64,000 nt of DNA from the NCBI RefSeq assembly GCF_014268495.2, contig NZ_CP077087.1:4979001-5043000 (forward strand), written 5' to 3'. Position numbers and translations under genes: made by a program. Source of the DNA: Pseudomonas monsensis. GTDB taxonomy: Bacteria; Pseudomonadota; Gammaproteobacteria; Pseudomonadales; Pseudomonadaceae. Shown in pieces: positions 1 to 7,854 of the stretch; the stretch's first letter is position 1, and each line of letters begins with the position of its first letter. The notes under the pieces are model-generated. The model searched no databases. It saw nothing but the letters and a program-made list of their open reading frames with translations, and was not told the DNA's origin.

Positions 1-1145
1 AGACGCAGGCTGCTGCCGTCAGCGCCTTCAACAGCGGCGGTGCCCGACGCCATCATTGCGCGGATCGCGGTCGGTGCGGTGTAGAGGATGTTGACCTTGT
101 GCTTGTCGACGATCTTCGCCACCCGAGTGATGTCCGGGTAGTTCGGCACGCCTTCGAACAGCAGCGTGGTCGCGCCATTGGCCAGCGGGCCGTAGACGAT
201 GTAACTGTGGCCGGTGACCCAGCCGACGTCGGCGGTGCACCAGTAGATTTCGCCCGGACGGTAGTCGAACACACGCTCGTGAGTCATCGCCGCATACAGC
301 AGATAACCGCCGGTGGTGTGCTGCACACCCTTCGGCTTGCCGGTCGAGCCGGAGGTATAAAGGATGAACAACGCTTCTTCAGCGCCCATCTCTTTCGGCG
401 CACACACGGTGCCCGCCACTTTCATCAGGTCTTCGTACCAGATGTCGCGATGCTGGTTCCACTTGATGTCGCCACCGGTACGCTTGCACACGATGACTTT
501 CTGGATGCTGCTGGTTTCCGGGTTGGTCAGCGCGTCGTCGACGTTGGCCTTCAGCGGAATCTTCTTGCCGGCACGAATGCCTTCGTCAGCGGTGATCACT
601 ACTTTGGATTTGCAGTCGATGATCCGACCGGCCAGGGCCTCCGGCGAGAAACCGCCGAACACCACCGAGTGAATCGCGCCGATCCGGGTGCAGGCCAGCA
701 TGGCGACCACGGCTTCGGGGATCATCGGCATATAAATGGTCACCACGTCACCACGGTGCACGTCCTGACCACGCAGGGCGTTGGCCAGTTTGCACACTTG
801 TTCGTGCAGTTCGCGGTAAGTGATGTTGCGGCTTTCGGAAGGATCGTCGCCTTCCCAGATGATGGCGACTTGATCGCCGCGCTCGGCCAGATGGCGGTCG
901 AGGCAGTTATAGGAAACGTTCAGGGTGCCGTCGGCGAACCACTTGATGTCGACATGGTGATCGTCGAACGACGTCTGCTTCACCGTGGTGAAAGGCTTGA
1001 TCCAGTCGAGACGCTTGGCTTGCTCGCGCCAGAAGCCGTCAGGGTTGACGACCGACTGCTGGTACATGGCTTTGTAGGTCGCCTCGTCAGTCAGCGTATT
1101 AGCCAGAACCTCGGGACGAACGGGATACAGAGAAGCCGCACTCAT
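1..1145 (-). CDS. acsA: Acetyl-CoA synthetase (partial, C-terminus outside window)
   Basis: Cytoplasmic enzyme that activates acetate with ATP and CoA to acetyl-CoA, AMP and PPi; entry point for acetate use. The reverse strand is open from 1145 to the window edge, giving about 381 N-terminal residues that begin MSAASLYPVRPEV. The adenylate-forming P-loop YTSGSTGKPKGVQHT sits near residue 263, and the N-terminal part reads throughout like bacterial Acs. The start at 1145 has AGGTAGGAAAG just upstream. The C-terminal domain, with the lysine that is acetylated in this family, lies off the left edge. Forward-strand open frames over this stretch are shadows. Which of the Pseudomonas acs paralogues this is cannot be decided here. 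Confidence 0.95.
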   Translation of the reverse strand, partial: MSAASLYPVRPEVLANTLTDEATYKAMYQQSVVNPDGFWREQAKRLDWIKPFTTVKQTSFDDHHVDIKWFADGTLNVSYNCLDRHLAERGDQVAIIWEGDDPSESRNITYRELHEQVCKLANALRGQDVHRGDVVTIYMPMIPEAVVAMLACTRIGAIHSVVFGGFSPEALAGRIIDCKSKVVITADEGIRAGKKIPLKANVDDALTNPETSSIQKVIVCKRTGGDIKWNQHRDIWYEDLMKVAGTVCAPKEMGAEEALFILYTSGSTGKPKGVQHTTGGYLLYAAMTHERVFDYRPGEIYWCTADVGWVTGHSYIVYGPLANGATTLLFEGVPNYPDITRVAKIVDKHKVNILYTAPTAIRAMMASGTAAVEGADGSSLR

Positions 1146-1297
1146 CTTTCCTACCTCGGTGTAATAGTTGTTTTTGTATGACCCCGTTGTAGCCGGGCCG
1201 GCCCCATAGAACCATTCGACGATGGTAGTAACAAGCCCCTACAAAACATCCAGTTACCCCTGACGCAAGCCCTGCGCTGCTTGCTCCAACACCCCAC

Positions 1298-1330
1298 AAC
1301 CCCTGTGGGAGCTGGCTTGCCAGCGATTCC
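1298..1330. repeat. Single REP unit (CTGGCTTGCCAG type)
   Basis: Sequence CCTGTGGGAGCTGGCTTGCC followed by AGCGATT matches one arm of the REPINs at 34763, 41692 and 47446. Here only one arm is present, so it is a solitary REP. Confidence 0.75.
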
Positions 1331-1563
1331 GACGACTCGGTTATTCAGGCAAACCCCATCACCAGCAAACCCGGTTGCAGACGATTTCGACCGATTGTTA
1401 CCAAATCTGCCAAAAGTGTTTATCAAAACCCCACCTGTTTACCCCCACTCCACCTCCCTAAAATCCACCTCGCCGACAAGGCAAACGCGATTAACAACGT
1501 TACAGCCCCCACGAAGGCCGTTAATCCAGCTCTCAAGTAATAACTGCAAACGATGAAGTTCCA

Positions 1564-1588
1564 CACGCAACCCTAAAAAGGTTGCGTG
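1564..1588. promoter_or_regulatory. Perfect 9-bp inverted repeat upstream of the DUF2790 gene
   Basis: CACGCAACC (1564-1572), 7-base loop CTAAAAA, GGTTGCGTG (1580-1588). It ends 32 bases before the ATG of the DUF2790 gene, so it could be a protein operator or a 5' leader hairpin. There is no T-run directly after it, so a terminator is unlikely. Confidence 0.5.
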
Positions 1589-1620
1589 ACCCCACTCGAC
1601 CTCAAGAAGGTAAATTTGAA

Positions 1621-1881
1621 ATGAAAGCTTTATTGGTTCTGGCCCTCAGCAGTCTGTGCGCAACCGCCATGGCAGACGAGGTTCCGACTGATGTCGCGCA
1701 GCAACAACCGGTTATCGAGGAATACACTTACTCCACTCACCTGGACATCGCCAAAGTTGTCTCCATGAGCGAAGTGCCGAATGTTTGCGAAGTGGTTCCG
1801 GCCAAAATGGAATACGACGACTCCAAAGGTCAGCGTCACATCCTGCGTTACAGCGTCATGGGTAACGGCTGCACCAATTGA
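1621..1881 (+). CDS. Small exported DUF2790 protein
   Basis: An 86-residue protein beginning MKALLVLALSSLCATAMA, a clear Sec signal peptide with cleavage expected after ATAMA, leaving a mature periplasmic protein of about 67 residues. The mature part contains the pattern of the Pseudomonas DUF2790 family: VCEVVPAKMEYDDSKG near residues 54-69 followed by HILRYSVMGNGC at the end. Two cysteines (in NVCE and GNGC) could form a disulfide. Start 1621 has AAGAAGG about 8 bases upstream. Function unknown; DUF2790 genes are often multicopy in Pseudomonas and some lie near metal-response loci, which is not shown here. A UUCG-loop hairpin follows the gene. Confidence 0.88.
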   Translation: MKALLVLALSSLCATAMADEVPTDVAQQQPVIEEYTYSTHLDIAKVVSMSEVPNVCEVVPAKMEYDDSKGQRHILRYSVMGNGCTN

Positions 1882-1936
1882 TGATTGAGACTGCACCGAA
1901 TCGGATCACTCAGCGCCTCATTTGAGGGTCGATTCC

Positions 1937-1956
1937 AGCCCGACTTCGGTCGGGCT
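1937..1956 (+). terminator. Strong UUCG-tetraloop hairpin after the DUF2790 gene
   Basis: AGCCCGAC (1937-1944), loop TTCG, GTCGGGCT (1949-1956). A very stable 8-bp stem placed 55 bases after the stop codon. The T-run after it is weak (CAGTTGTGT), so termination efficiency is uncertain. Confidence 0.6.
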
Positions 1957-2432
1957 CAGTTGTGTCTGGGGTCGTCAAAAATGCTTGCAAAACACTAGAT
2001 GTAGTGAAAAACCGCTTTTTTTGTTCGTTTTTTGAGCAAATTCACATTGCCGAGATTTTTACGAAAAAAAATCTATCCCCGGCAAAGCCCTGTAAACCCG
2101 CACTCTCATCGAAAAACCAGCCTCCTCGACCGCGCCATGCGCGGATTCGCCTCAGCACAGCCGTGTTTTTTTCCCTATAATGCCGCCCTAATCGGGTCAG
2201 CAATATTCCCTTACAGGGATCAAAGCCATTCTGAAGCCCCGCAGCAGCGTCAACGCTGATCTGCGCCCGTCAGAGGCTCTCGGAACCCCGAACAAAATTC
2301 TGTTTTATTGCCTGCCTTAGCTGCTGCAAAAAACGATTCCTTAAGATCCAACGCGGTCTGTACGACCGTGTGAACAACCAACCATCAGGTTTCACACGGG
2401 GCGACAGGCCCTCACGCAGGAGACGACACGTC
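1957..2432 (+). other. Long leader/promoter region of nrdB
   Basis: About 480 bases with no supportable gene. It contains a NrdR-box-like palindrome (1992-2007), AT-rich DNA around 2010-2080, and a TATAAT hexamer at 2176-2181 with only a weak -35. The 250 bases between that hexamer and the nrdB ATG would be a long 5' leader; I recognise no riboswitch in it. Confidence 0.45.
1992..2007. promoter_or_regulatory. Candidate NrdR box
   Basis: ACACTAGATGTAGTGA is a 16-bp near-palindrome very close to the known gammaproteobacterial NrdR box (ACACTATATCTAGTGT-like). NrdR represses ribonucleotide reductase operons, and nrdB lies downstream. NrdR boxes usually occur in pairs about 31 bp apart; I could not find a convincing second copy. 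Confidence 0.6.
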
Positions 2433-3683
2433 ATGCTGAGCTGGGACGAATTCGACAAAGAAGACAGTGAAGTAGCAGCAGTGAAAGGCGCCAACGCCGG
2501 CCACGCTTCTGAAGCCAACATGGACCGCCTCGACAACGCCGGCGGCGCCGCCGCGCTCGAAGCCCGCGCCGTGACCGCCGACGACTCGGCCGCCGTGGCC
2601 CGCGCCAAGGCTGCACTGAACTCCCTCGACGTCGCCGAAGGCCTCGCCGAACTCGAAGGCGCCTCCGCCCGTGTCGCCGTTGACGAAAAGCGCATGATCA
2701 ACTGCCGCGCCGACCTCAACCAACTCGTGCCATTCAAGTACGACTGGGCCTGGCAGAAGTACCTGGACGGCTGCGCAAACCACTGGATGCCGCAAGAAGT
2801 CAACATGACCGCCGACATCGCCCTCTGGAAAAACCCGGAAGGCCTGACCGACGACGAGCGCCGCATCGTGATGCGCAACCTCGGCTTCTTCTCCACCGCC
2901 GACTCCCTGGTTGCCAACAACCTGGTCCTGGCCGTGTACCGCCTGATCACCAACCCGGAATGCCGCCAGTACATCCTGCGCCAGGCCTTCGAAGAGGCGA
3001 TCCACACCCACGCTTACCAGTACTGCATCGAATCGCTGGCCATGGATGAAGGCGAAATCTTCAACATGTACCACGAGATCCCATCGGTCGCCAAAAAGGC
3101 AGCCTGGGGCCTGAAATACACCCGTTCGATCTCCGATCCAAAGTTCGAAACCGGCACCCCGGACACCGACAAAGAGTTGCTGCGCAACCTGATCGCCTAC
3201 TACTGCGTGCTGGAAGGCATCTTCTTCTACTGCGGCTTCACCCAAATCCTCTCCATGGGCCGCCGCAACAAAATGACCGGCGTCGCCGAGCAGTTCCAGT
3301 ACATCCTGCGCGACGAATCCATGCACCTGAACTTCGGCATCGACGTGATCAACCAGATCAAAATCGAAAACCCACACCTGTGGGATGCCGAAATGAAGGA
3401 AGAAGCGACCCAAATGATCCTGCAGGGCACGCAGCTGGAAATCGAATACGCCCGTGACACCATGCCTCGCGGCGTACTGGGCATGAACGCGGCGATGATG
3501 GAGGACTACCTGAAGTTCATCGCTAACCGTCGTTTGTCGCAGATCGGTTTGAAAGAAGAGTACCCAGGGACGACTAACCCGTTCCCTTGGATGAGCGAGA
3601 TTATGGACTTGAAGAAAGAGAAGAATTTCTTTGAGACTCGGGTTATTGAGTATCAGACTGGTGGGGCGTTGAGCTGGGATTAA
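2433..3683 (+). CDS. nrdB: Class Ia ribonucleotide reductase, beta (radical-generating) subunit
   Basis: Small subunit of the aerobic enzyme that reduces ribonucleoside diphosphates to deoxy forms; it carries the diiron centre and radical. 416 residues. The ferritin-like core starts near residue 110, with iron-ligand helices visible as FEEAIHTHAYQY and YILRDESMHLNFGID (E..H pairs). The first ~90 residues are an Ala-rich, acidic extension (DRLDNAGGAAALEARAVTAD) seen in pseudomonad NrdB. The start at 2433 (MLSWDEFDKED) has CAGGAGACG upstream; an in-frame ATG at 2370 has no such site. The C-terminus (YQTGGALSWD) fits the tail that docks on NrdA. The partner nrdA is not adjacent. A strong terminator follows. 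Confidence 0.95.
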   Translation: MLSWDEFDKEDSEVAAVKGANAGHASEANMDRLDNAGGAAALEARAVTADDSAAVARAKAALNSLDVAEGLAELEGASARVAVDEKRMINCRADLNQLVPFKYDWAWQKYLDGCANHWMPQEVNMTADIALWKNPEGLTDDERRIVMRNLGFFSTADSLVANNLVLAVYRLITNPECRQYILRQAFEEAIHTHAYQYCIESLAMDEGEIFNMYHEIPSVAKKAAWGLKYTRSISDPKFETGTPDTDKELLRNLIAYYCVLEGIFFYCGFTQILSMGRRNKMTGVAEQFQYILRDESMHLNFGIDVINQIKIENPHLWDAEMKEEATQMILQGTQLEIEYARDTMPRGVLGMNAAMMEDYLKFIANRRLSQIGLKEEYPGTTNPFPWMSEIMDLKKEKNFFETRVIEYQTGGALSWD

Positions 3684-3712
3684 TTGAAAACTATACACTA
3701 ATGCCGCAAACC

Positions 3713-3740
3713 AAAATCCCCGCTATAAGCGGGGATTTTT
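3713..3740 (+). terminator. Rho-independent terminator of nrdB
   Basis: AAAATCCCCGC, loop TATAA, GCGGGGATTTTT: an 8-bp or longer GC stem extended by A/T pairs and ending in a T-run, 30 bases after the nrdB stop. It also separates nrdB from the AT-rich gene starting 13 bases later. Confidence 0.92.
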
Positions 3741-3752
3741 ATAGGGATTATT

Positions 3753-4727
3753 ATGGCTAAACCTAGGATTTTTATCAGCTCCACTTACTTTGACTTGAAG
3801 AACGTTAGAGCTGACCTCGAACGTTTCGTCAAGAGCCAGGGATATGACCCTATATTAAATGAAAGGGGTCATATACCATACGGCAATAAAGAGAAGCTAG
3901 AAGAGTATTGCTATAAAGAAATCCAGCTTAGCGACATCTTAATTTCAATAATTGGAGGAAGGTTTGGCTCGCAATCAAAATCCGACTCACACTCTATATC
4001 CAATACAGAACTAAGAGTTGCAATCGAACTAGGAAAACAAGTCTACATTTTTATTGATAAAAACGTTCACAGCGAATTCAGAACCTACGAAAGAAACAAA
4101 GAACACAAAGAAATATCATACGCCTCTGTGGATGATAGAAGAATATTCAATTTCATCGAGGAAATACAAAGCTTACCAATCAACAACCCTATTGCAAATT
4201 TTGAGACAAGCTCGGATATAACCGAGTACCTAAAGGAGCAATGGGCCGGATTATTTCAGAGACTGCTAACAGAGCATTCTAAACAGCGGGAAATCACTGC
4301 GCTCGACGAAATAAAATCAACATCCAAGACTCTAAATCAGTTAGTAAATTTTTTAATAGAAGAACGAAAAAATGGCGATCAAGCATTCAAGGAAATTCTG
4401 TTAGCCAACCACCCTGCATTCAGTGAAATACGATCACAACTGGGAATAACATATCGAGTTTTTTTCTGTAACAAAAAGGAGCTCGACGAACTACTCAAGG
4501 CGAGATCTTTTATTTCAGTGCCCTCTGAATACTGGGATGAACCAGAGTACTGCGAGTGGATCAACTCGAAAACCTCGCCAAATCAATTATTAAAAATAAG
4601 TAAGTCCCTGTTCGACGACGAGAACAAATTAAAAATACTAACTCCAGACCAGTGGAATGAATCTCTAGTTAAAATAGTGGACCACATCCCACCTGATGAG
4701 GATGACGAGTCGGACATTCCTTTTTAA
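3753..4727 (+). CDS. DUF4062 domain protein, AT-rich accessory gene
   Basis: 324 residues. The N-terminal ~170 residues match the DUF4062 pattern: RIFISSTYFDLKNVR at residues 5-19, an acidic/Gly turn ILNERGHIPYG, then SDILISIIGGRFGSQS, a TIR-like alternating strand/helix order. The remaining ~150 residues (from about TALDEIKSTSKTL) are helical and unknown, ending in an acidic tail (DEDDESDIPF). DUF4062 domains occur at the N-terminus of NACHT/NLR-type proteins and in bacterial genes of unknown or defence-related role; here the domain is on a short protein without an NTPase. Base composition is much more AT-rich than nrdB and the flanking core genes, suggesting transfer. Start 3753 follows TAGGGATTATT. 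No function can be assigned. Confidence 0.8.
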   Translation: MAKPRIFISSTYFDLKNVRADLERFVKSQGYDPILNERGHIPYGNKEKLEEYCYKEIQLSDILISIIGGRFGSQSKSDSHSISNTELRVAIELGKQVYIFIDKNVHSEFRTYERNKEHKEISYASVDDRRIFNFIEEIQSLPINNPIANFETSSDITEYLKEQWAGLFQRLLTEHSKQREITALDEIKSTSKTLNQLVNFLIEERKNGDQAFKEILLANHPAFSEIRSQLGITYRVFFCNKKELDELLKARSFISVPSEYWDEPEYCEWINSKTSPNQLLKISKSLFDDENKLKILTPDQWNESLVKIVDHIPPDEDDESDIPF

Positions 4728-5478
4728 AGAAGACCAATCAATTCAAGATTTGCCACGCCCCTTTTTTTTAAAAAACGAGGGGCATATTTTAACTATTCAA
4801 TCAAAAGAAAATAAATAAATAAATAAAACCAGGACACACTGCGCACGATATAATTTCAGCCCCCCCTAAAATATCAGAATGACATATCAAGAACGCCCTC
4901 CCCCAACTATCCTAACCGAGAGAAACCACCACCTCACGAAATCTCCAACATTACCAAATCAAAACAAACCCATGATATATACCCGCAAGTCAAATATAAT
5001 TCACTCACCACTGTATATGCTAGAAAGATTCATACCAGCACCCAAAGCTTTCTCCCCCACATATAAACCAATCGATTCCAAGCGTACCACCAACTTGCTC
5101 CTGACAATGGCAAGTCTGCAATCAATGTCACTCCCCCTCTCTTCCATGGCCTCTTCTCTAAACCCGTCACGTTTTCTGCGTACATGGTATTGGTCATATG
5201 AACAAGCACATAGTCAAAAACTAGACAAGGATCAGCGCCGAGCTTTGTAAATTGGCTATTTCAGGCACCCCATAAAGCAGTTGAAACACAATAAAACTAA
5301 TCACTCTCAAGGCAAACAACGAGAGAAAACCTTGAAATCGTAGGATCTCGCTCAGACGATTTACTCCACGGCGATAGCTAAGCGATACGCGTGTAAGATT
5401 CATAGCAGGATTCATCTTTATTTATTGTAGGAATTTTCCTAGACAGGGGTAATCCGCACTCAGTATCGTTAGAGGTTT
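4728..5478. other. AT-rich stretch without a convincing gene
   Basis: 750 bases, visibly AT-rich like the DUF4062 gene. It contains a terminator-like hairpin (4757-4783), a short AAAT tandem run (about 4809-4828), and three weak open frames: 4879-5250 (+, 123 codons, Pro/Ser-rich with no ribosome site), 5030-5197 (-, 55 codons) and 5221-5415 (-, 64 codons, hydrophobic). None has a good ribosome binding site or a recognisable product. It may be the remains of a lost accessory gene. Confidence 0.45.
4757..4783 (+). terminator. Hairpin after the DUF4062 gene
   Basis: GCCCC plus a T-run pairs with an A-run, a CGA bulge and GGGGC, followed by ATATTTT. It lies 30 bases after the stop codon and is a plausible terminator, weaker than the one after nrdB. 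Confidence 0.55.
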
Positions 5479-6210
5479 ATGAGCCTCGGCAATTGTATGG
5501 ATACCTCGAAAGAAAAGACTGGCTGGAGCGATGAGGAGCTAGAGGCTTCGGTAGACGCTTATCTGAAGATGTTGACTCTTGAGCAGCAAAACCAACCATT
5601 CAAAAAGGCAGACGAAAACCGTCTATTGCGTGAAGGCCCGCTAAACAAACGCAGTGCCTCCTCCGTCGAGTACCGCATGCAGAACATCTCTGCGGTGATG
5701 GAGCAATTGGGGCAGCAGCGAATTACTGGCTACGTTTCGGCAAAGAACCTTGGTTCTGGCGTTAGTAAACGGATCAAGGAATTCCTCGCGAAGAAGGGCA
5801 TCCACGCATTACGAAAAGGCGAACAGCGGGCCATTACATTTACTCCTCTTCAGTTGGTCGAGGTCAATGCGCCTCAAAAAAATGAAGTGCCAGTGGGTGT
5901 TCTAAACCCTAAAGAGACGACCTCCACTGTCGTGAGACTTGCCCGCGCCCAGAGCGTAAAAAAATGGGTACTCCAGCACTCCCGAGGCATTTGTGAAGGT
6001 TGCGGGCAAACCGCACCATTCGTTAGCGCAAACGGCCGCCCCTTTCTTGAAGTCCATCATGTTAAGCACCTTATTGATGGCGGAACCGACCGCATATGCA
6101 ACACGGTCGCGCTGTGCCCGAACTGCCATCGTCGTTGCCACCATTCCAGCGATAAAAAAGAGTTCACCGCTGAGTTTTATAAGAAAGTCGAGCGGTTGAG
6201 GCCTGAATAG
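5479..6210 (+). CDS. HNH endonuclease (McrA-like)
   Basis: 243 residues. The C-terminal HNH module is complete: CEGCGQTAPF (zinc Cys pair), FLEVHHVKHLIDGGTD (His-His of the beta-beta-alpha fold), CNTVALCPNCHRRCHH (second Cys pair and catalytic-site His). The N-terminal ~70 residues (WSDEELEASVDAYLKML, RSASSVEYRMQNISAVM) match a domain that precedes HNH nucleases in many bacterial genomes. Probably a DNA nuclease, possibly a type IV (modification-dependent) restriction enzyme, but no modification-reading SRA domain is visible, so the target is unknown. Start 5479 has AGAGG only 3 bases upstream; 5497 is an alternative. It lies between AT-rich DNA and the toxin module; base use is closer to the host average than that of the DUF4062 gene. 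Confidence 0.85.
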   Translation: MSLGNCMDTSKEKTGWSDEELEASVDAYLKMLTLEQQNQPFKKADENRLLREGPLNKRSASSVEYRMQNISAVMEQLGQQRITGYVSAKNLGSGVSKRIKEFLAKKGIHALRKGEQRAITFTPLQLVEVNAPQKNEVPVGVLNPKETTSTVVRLARAQSVKKWVLQHSRGICEGCGQTAPFVSANGRPFLEVHHVKHLIDGGTDRICNTVALCPNCHRRCHHSSDKKEFTAEFYKKVERLRPE

Positions 6211-6388
6211 AGGATCAAACTTGTGCCGAGGAATCCCAGCATCCTAAAGGCTCTGCACTGACACCCAAATCAAACAGCGAAAACTCCCAACCTCATCCAA
6301 GACCCGTCCTACAGCCTCAATTCATCACCTTCGTTAACGTCGCCCGGCTTCTTTCCGGCGGACCGAAAAATGAACGAAAGGATGATCA

Positions 6389-7582
6389 GTGGCTGGCAAA
6401 AAGGATATTCCCCGGGTCAGGAACCCACCTTCAGGCGACGGGCATCACGTCACCTACCGGTTCATGAACGCGACCGAACTGGCAGAGCGCGAAGCCAGGC
6501 AGAACGCTTATGAGGCCATGCTGGCCCGGCAGGATGCGTTTGAGCGCAGTCGGCAGGCCGCTGTCAAAAAAGACGAGGCGGTCCGGGCCGGATGCGTTTT
6601 CGCGAAGTCTTGCAAGCTGCCGGACGCGATCATTGATTACTCTAATCCCTCCGGGATGGTGCCGACCGACAGCCTGAGGGATTACGGCGAATTCGCCTTG
6701 CTCGGTACCCGTGGGGCCGATGATGCCGGGCTGCAAAATCTGCAAACCATCAGCGGCAATACCGTTTCACTCGGCCTTGGGCGCCTTGCTCTTCGCAGCC
6801 CGACACTCGCCACGCCAACGGTAGGTCTCGGAGCAGCCATCGGCGCTACCGGTGCCGCACTCATGACCGGCATGGTCGCTTTGCTCTGGACGCCCAGCCT
6901 GGGTGACAGCGCTCTCTACACCGAAGAACAATTGCGCGTCCTCAAACAGGCCCGCACCCGTGTTCGCCTGCGCATCGAGCAACAAACCAACGGCGCGCTC
7001 AAAGGTTATGCCTTCTACACCGGCAAGAATCGCGAATGGGAAATGGTCGATGTCGTGAAGCTGGAAACTCGCGACAGCCAGTACGTCGCCAATCTGGGTG
7101 ACGGCGTCGAGCTGATCTGGACACCCGCCGCAGACGGCTCCGACATCCTTGGCATTCCTGCTCTGGAAGCCGCCCCGCAGGCACCGCATATCTGGGTTTA
7201 CCCGCCAACGAAAGCGGCGAACGACATCCTTATTAATCCGGTTTACCCACCGGAGTACAAGGATTTCATCCTGGTGTTTCCGGAGAGTTCGGGGGTAAGG
7301 CCGGTTTATATTGTGGTGAGTCTTTCTGATCACAAATATCATCCGGTACCCAAAGGATTAAGTGCGTTTCCCGACGCAACACCAGCAAAACAGAAGACCA
7401 GGGTCAAAGGACGAGGTACTCGTATGCGTTGGAAAACCAAGGATGGGCTGATTCTGGAATGGGATTATCAACATGGAGCTGTAGAGATGTACGACAAACG
7501 CGGTCGGCATCTGGGCGAATTCGATGCTGACACTGGTGAGCAGAACAAACCGGCCGATCCAAAAAGAAGGATAGAACCATGA
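6389..7582 (+). CDS. S-type pyocin-like toxin with colicin E3-type 16S rRNase domain
   Basis: 397 residues. The last ~82 residues are a colicin E3-type cytotoxic RNase, which in colicin E3 cuts 16S rRNA at the decoding site. All four E3 catalytic residues are matched with the same spacing: D359, H362 and E366 in EWDYQHGAVE, and R393 in DPKRR. Residues ~110-310 resemble the pyocin S translocation domain, with a Gly/Ala hydrophobic segment at 144-167 (TVGLGAAIGATGAALM). The N-terminal 65 residues are charged and helical. No signal peptide, TonB box or long receptor-binding domain is present, so it is much shorter than classical S pyocins and its export and entry route is unclear. GTG start at 6389 is set by AAAGGA 6 bases upstream. 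The stop overlaps the next gene by ATGA, typical for a toxin-immunity pair. Confidence 0.9.
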   Translation: MAGKKDIPRVRNPPSGDGHHVTYRFMNATELAEREARQNAYEAMLARQDAFERSRQAAVKKDEAVRAGCVFAKSCKLPDAIIDYSNPSGMVPTDSLRDYGEFALLGTRGADDAGLQNLQTISGNTVSLGLGRLALRSPTLATPTVGLGAAIGATGAALMTGMVALLWTPSLGDSALYTEEQLRVLKQARTRVRLRIEQQTNGALKGYAFYTGKNREWEMVDVVKLETRDSQYVANLGDGVELIWTPAADGSDILGIPALEAAPQAPHIWVYPPTKAANDILINPVYPPEYKDFILVFPESSGVRPVYIVVSLSDHKYHPVPKGLSAFPDATPAKQKTRVKGRGTRMRWKTKDGLILEWDYQHGAVEMYDKRGRHLGEFDADTGEQNKPADPKRRIEP

Positions 7583-7812
7583 CTCACGTAATTTATGCGT
7601 TTGATCGTTCCACCGAAGCTCTGATTTTCGAAGTGCCTATCTCGGCAGAGAATATCGAGCAGCTGCGAGTCATCATGAAATGGAATGACGCAGAAGACGA
7701 ACTCTACGGTTACGATCTTGATTTTCAGCAGCTAGCACAATTGGAAACGTTAACCGGAAAATCTTTCTACGATCCTCAATACGATTACCAACTCGCCAGC
7801 TATGGAAATTAA
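7579..7812 (+). CDS. Putative immunity protein 1 for the E3-type toxin
   Basis: 77-residue acidic protein whose ATG overlaps the toxin stop codon (ATGA), implying translational coupling. Colicin immunity genes sit exactly here and are small and acidic. It is clearly paralogous to the next gene: both have IYAFDRS/IEAFDRG near the N-terminus, a central IM.W followed by acidic residues, GYDL, QLAQLETLTGKSFYDP versus QLGALERLLGKEIYNP, and an end Y.FQLS/YDYQLAS. It does not resemble classical colicin E3 immunity protein by eye. I infer immunity from position, size and charge; the family seems to be one described only as a domain of unknown function. Confidence 0.75.
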   Translation: MTHVIYAFDRSTEALIFEVPISAENIEQLRVIMKWNDAEDELYGYDLDFQQLAQLETLTGKSFYDPQYDYQLASYGN

Positions 7813-7854
7813 AAGTTCAGGGCCGCTCAGCGAAGGCACGAGAACAGTAGATCT

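Larger units (their letters stand above)
1146..1620. other. Intergenic region between acsA and the DUF2790 gene
   Basis: Holds the divergent promoter regions of acsA (leftward) and the DUF2790 gene (rightward), one solitary REP unit (1298-1330) and a perfect hairpin (1564-1588). I see no convincing gene: open frames on both strands here lack ribosome binding sites and read as low-complexity. No clear sigma-54 element was found in front of acsA. Confidence 0.5.

Noticed and set aside
2412..3698. 428-codon open frame on the reverse strand opposite nrdB
   Set aside because: Antisense shadow of a high-GC gene: composition is Val/His/Phe-rich, there is no ribosome site, and nrdB is unmistakable.
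4809..4828. AAAT tandem run as possible origin or recombination site
   Set aside because: Too short and simple; no iterons or other origin signs nearby.
5030..5197. 55-codon reverse frame (starts MTNTMYAENVTGLEK)
   Set aside because: Reasonable length of sequence for a small protein but no good ribosome site and no recognisable family; mentioned under the AT-rich region only.
4879..5250. 123-codon forward frame in AT-rich DNA
   Set aside because: No ribosome site, Pro/Ser/Thr-rich translation without secondary-structure pattern; treated as chance.
5221..5415. 64-codon hydrophobic reverse frame
   Set aside because: Weak ribosome site and no partner; could be part of a decayed gene but cannot be supported.
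6211..6388. LexA or PrtN-type control sites in front of the E3-type toxin
   Set aside because: Searched by eye; CTGA...ACAG has the wrong spacing and no ATTG repeats of PrtN P-box type stand out.
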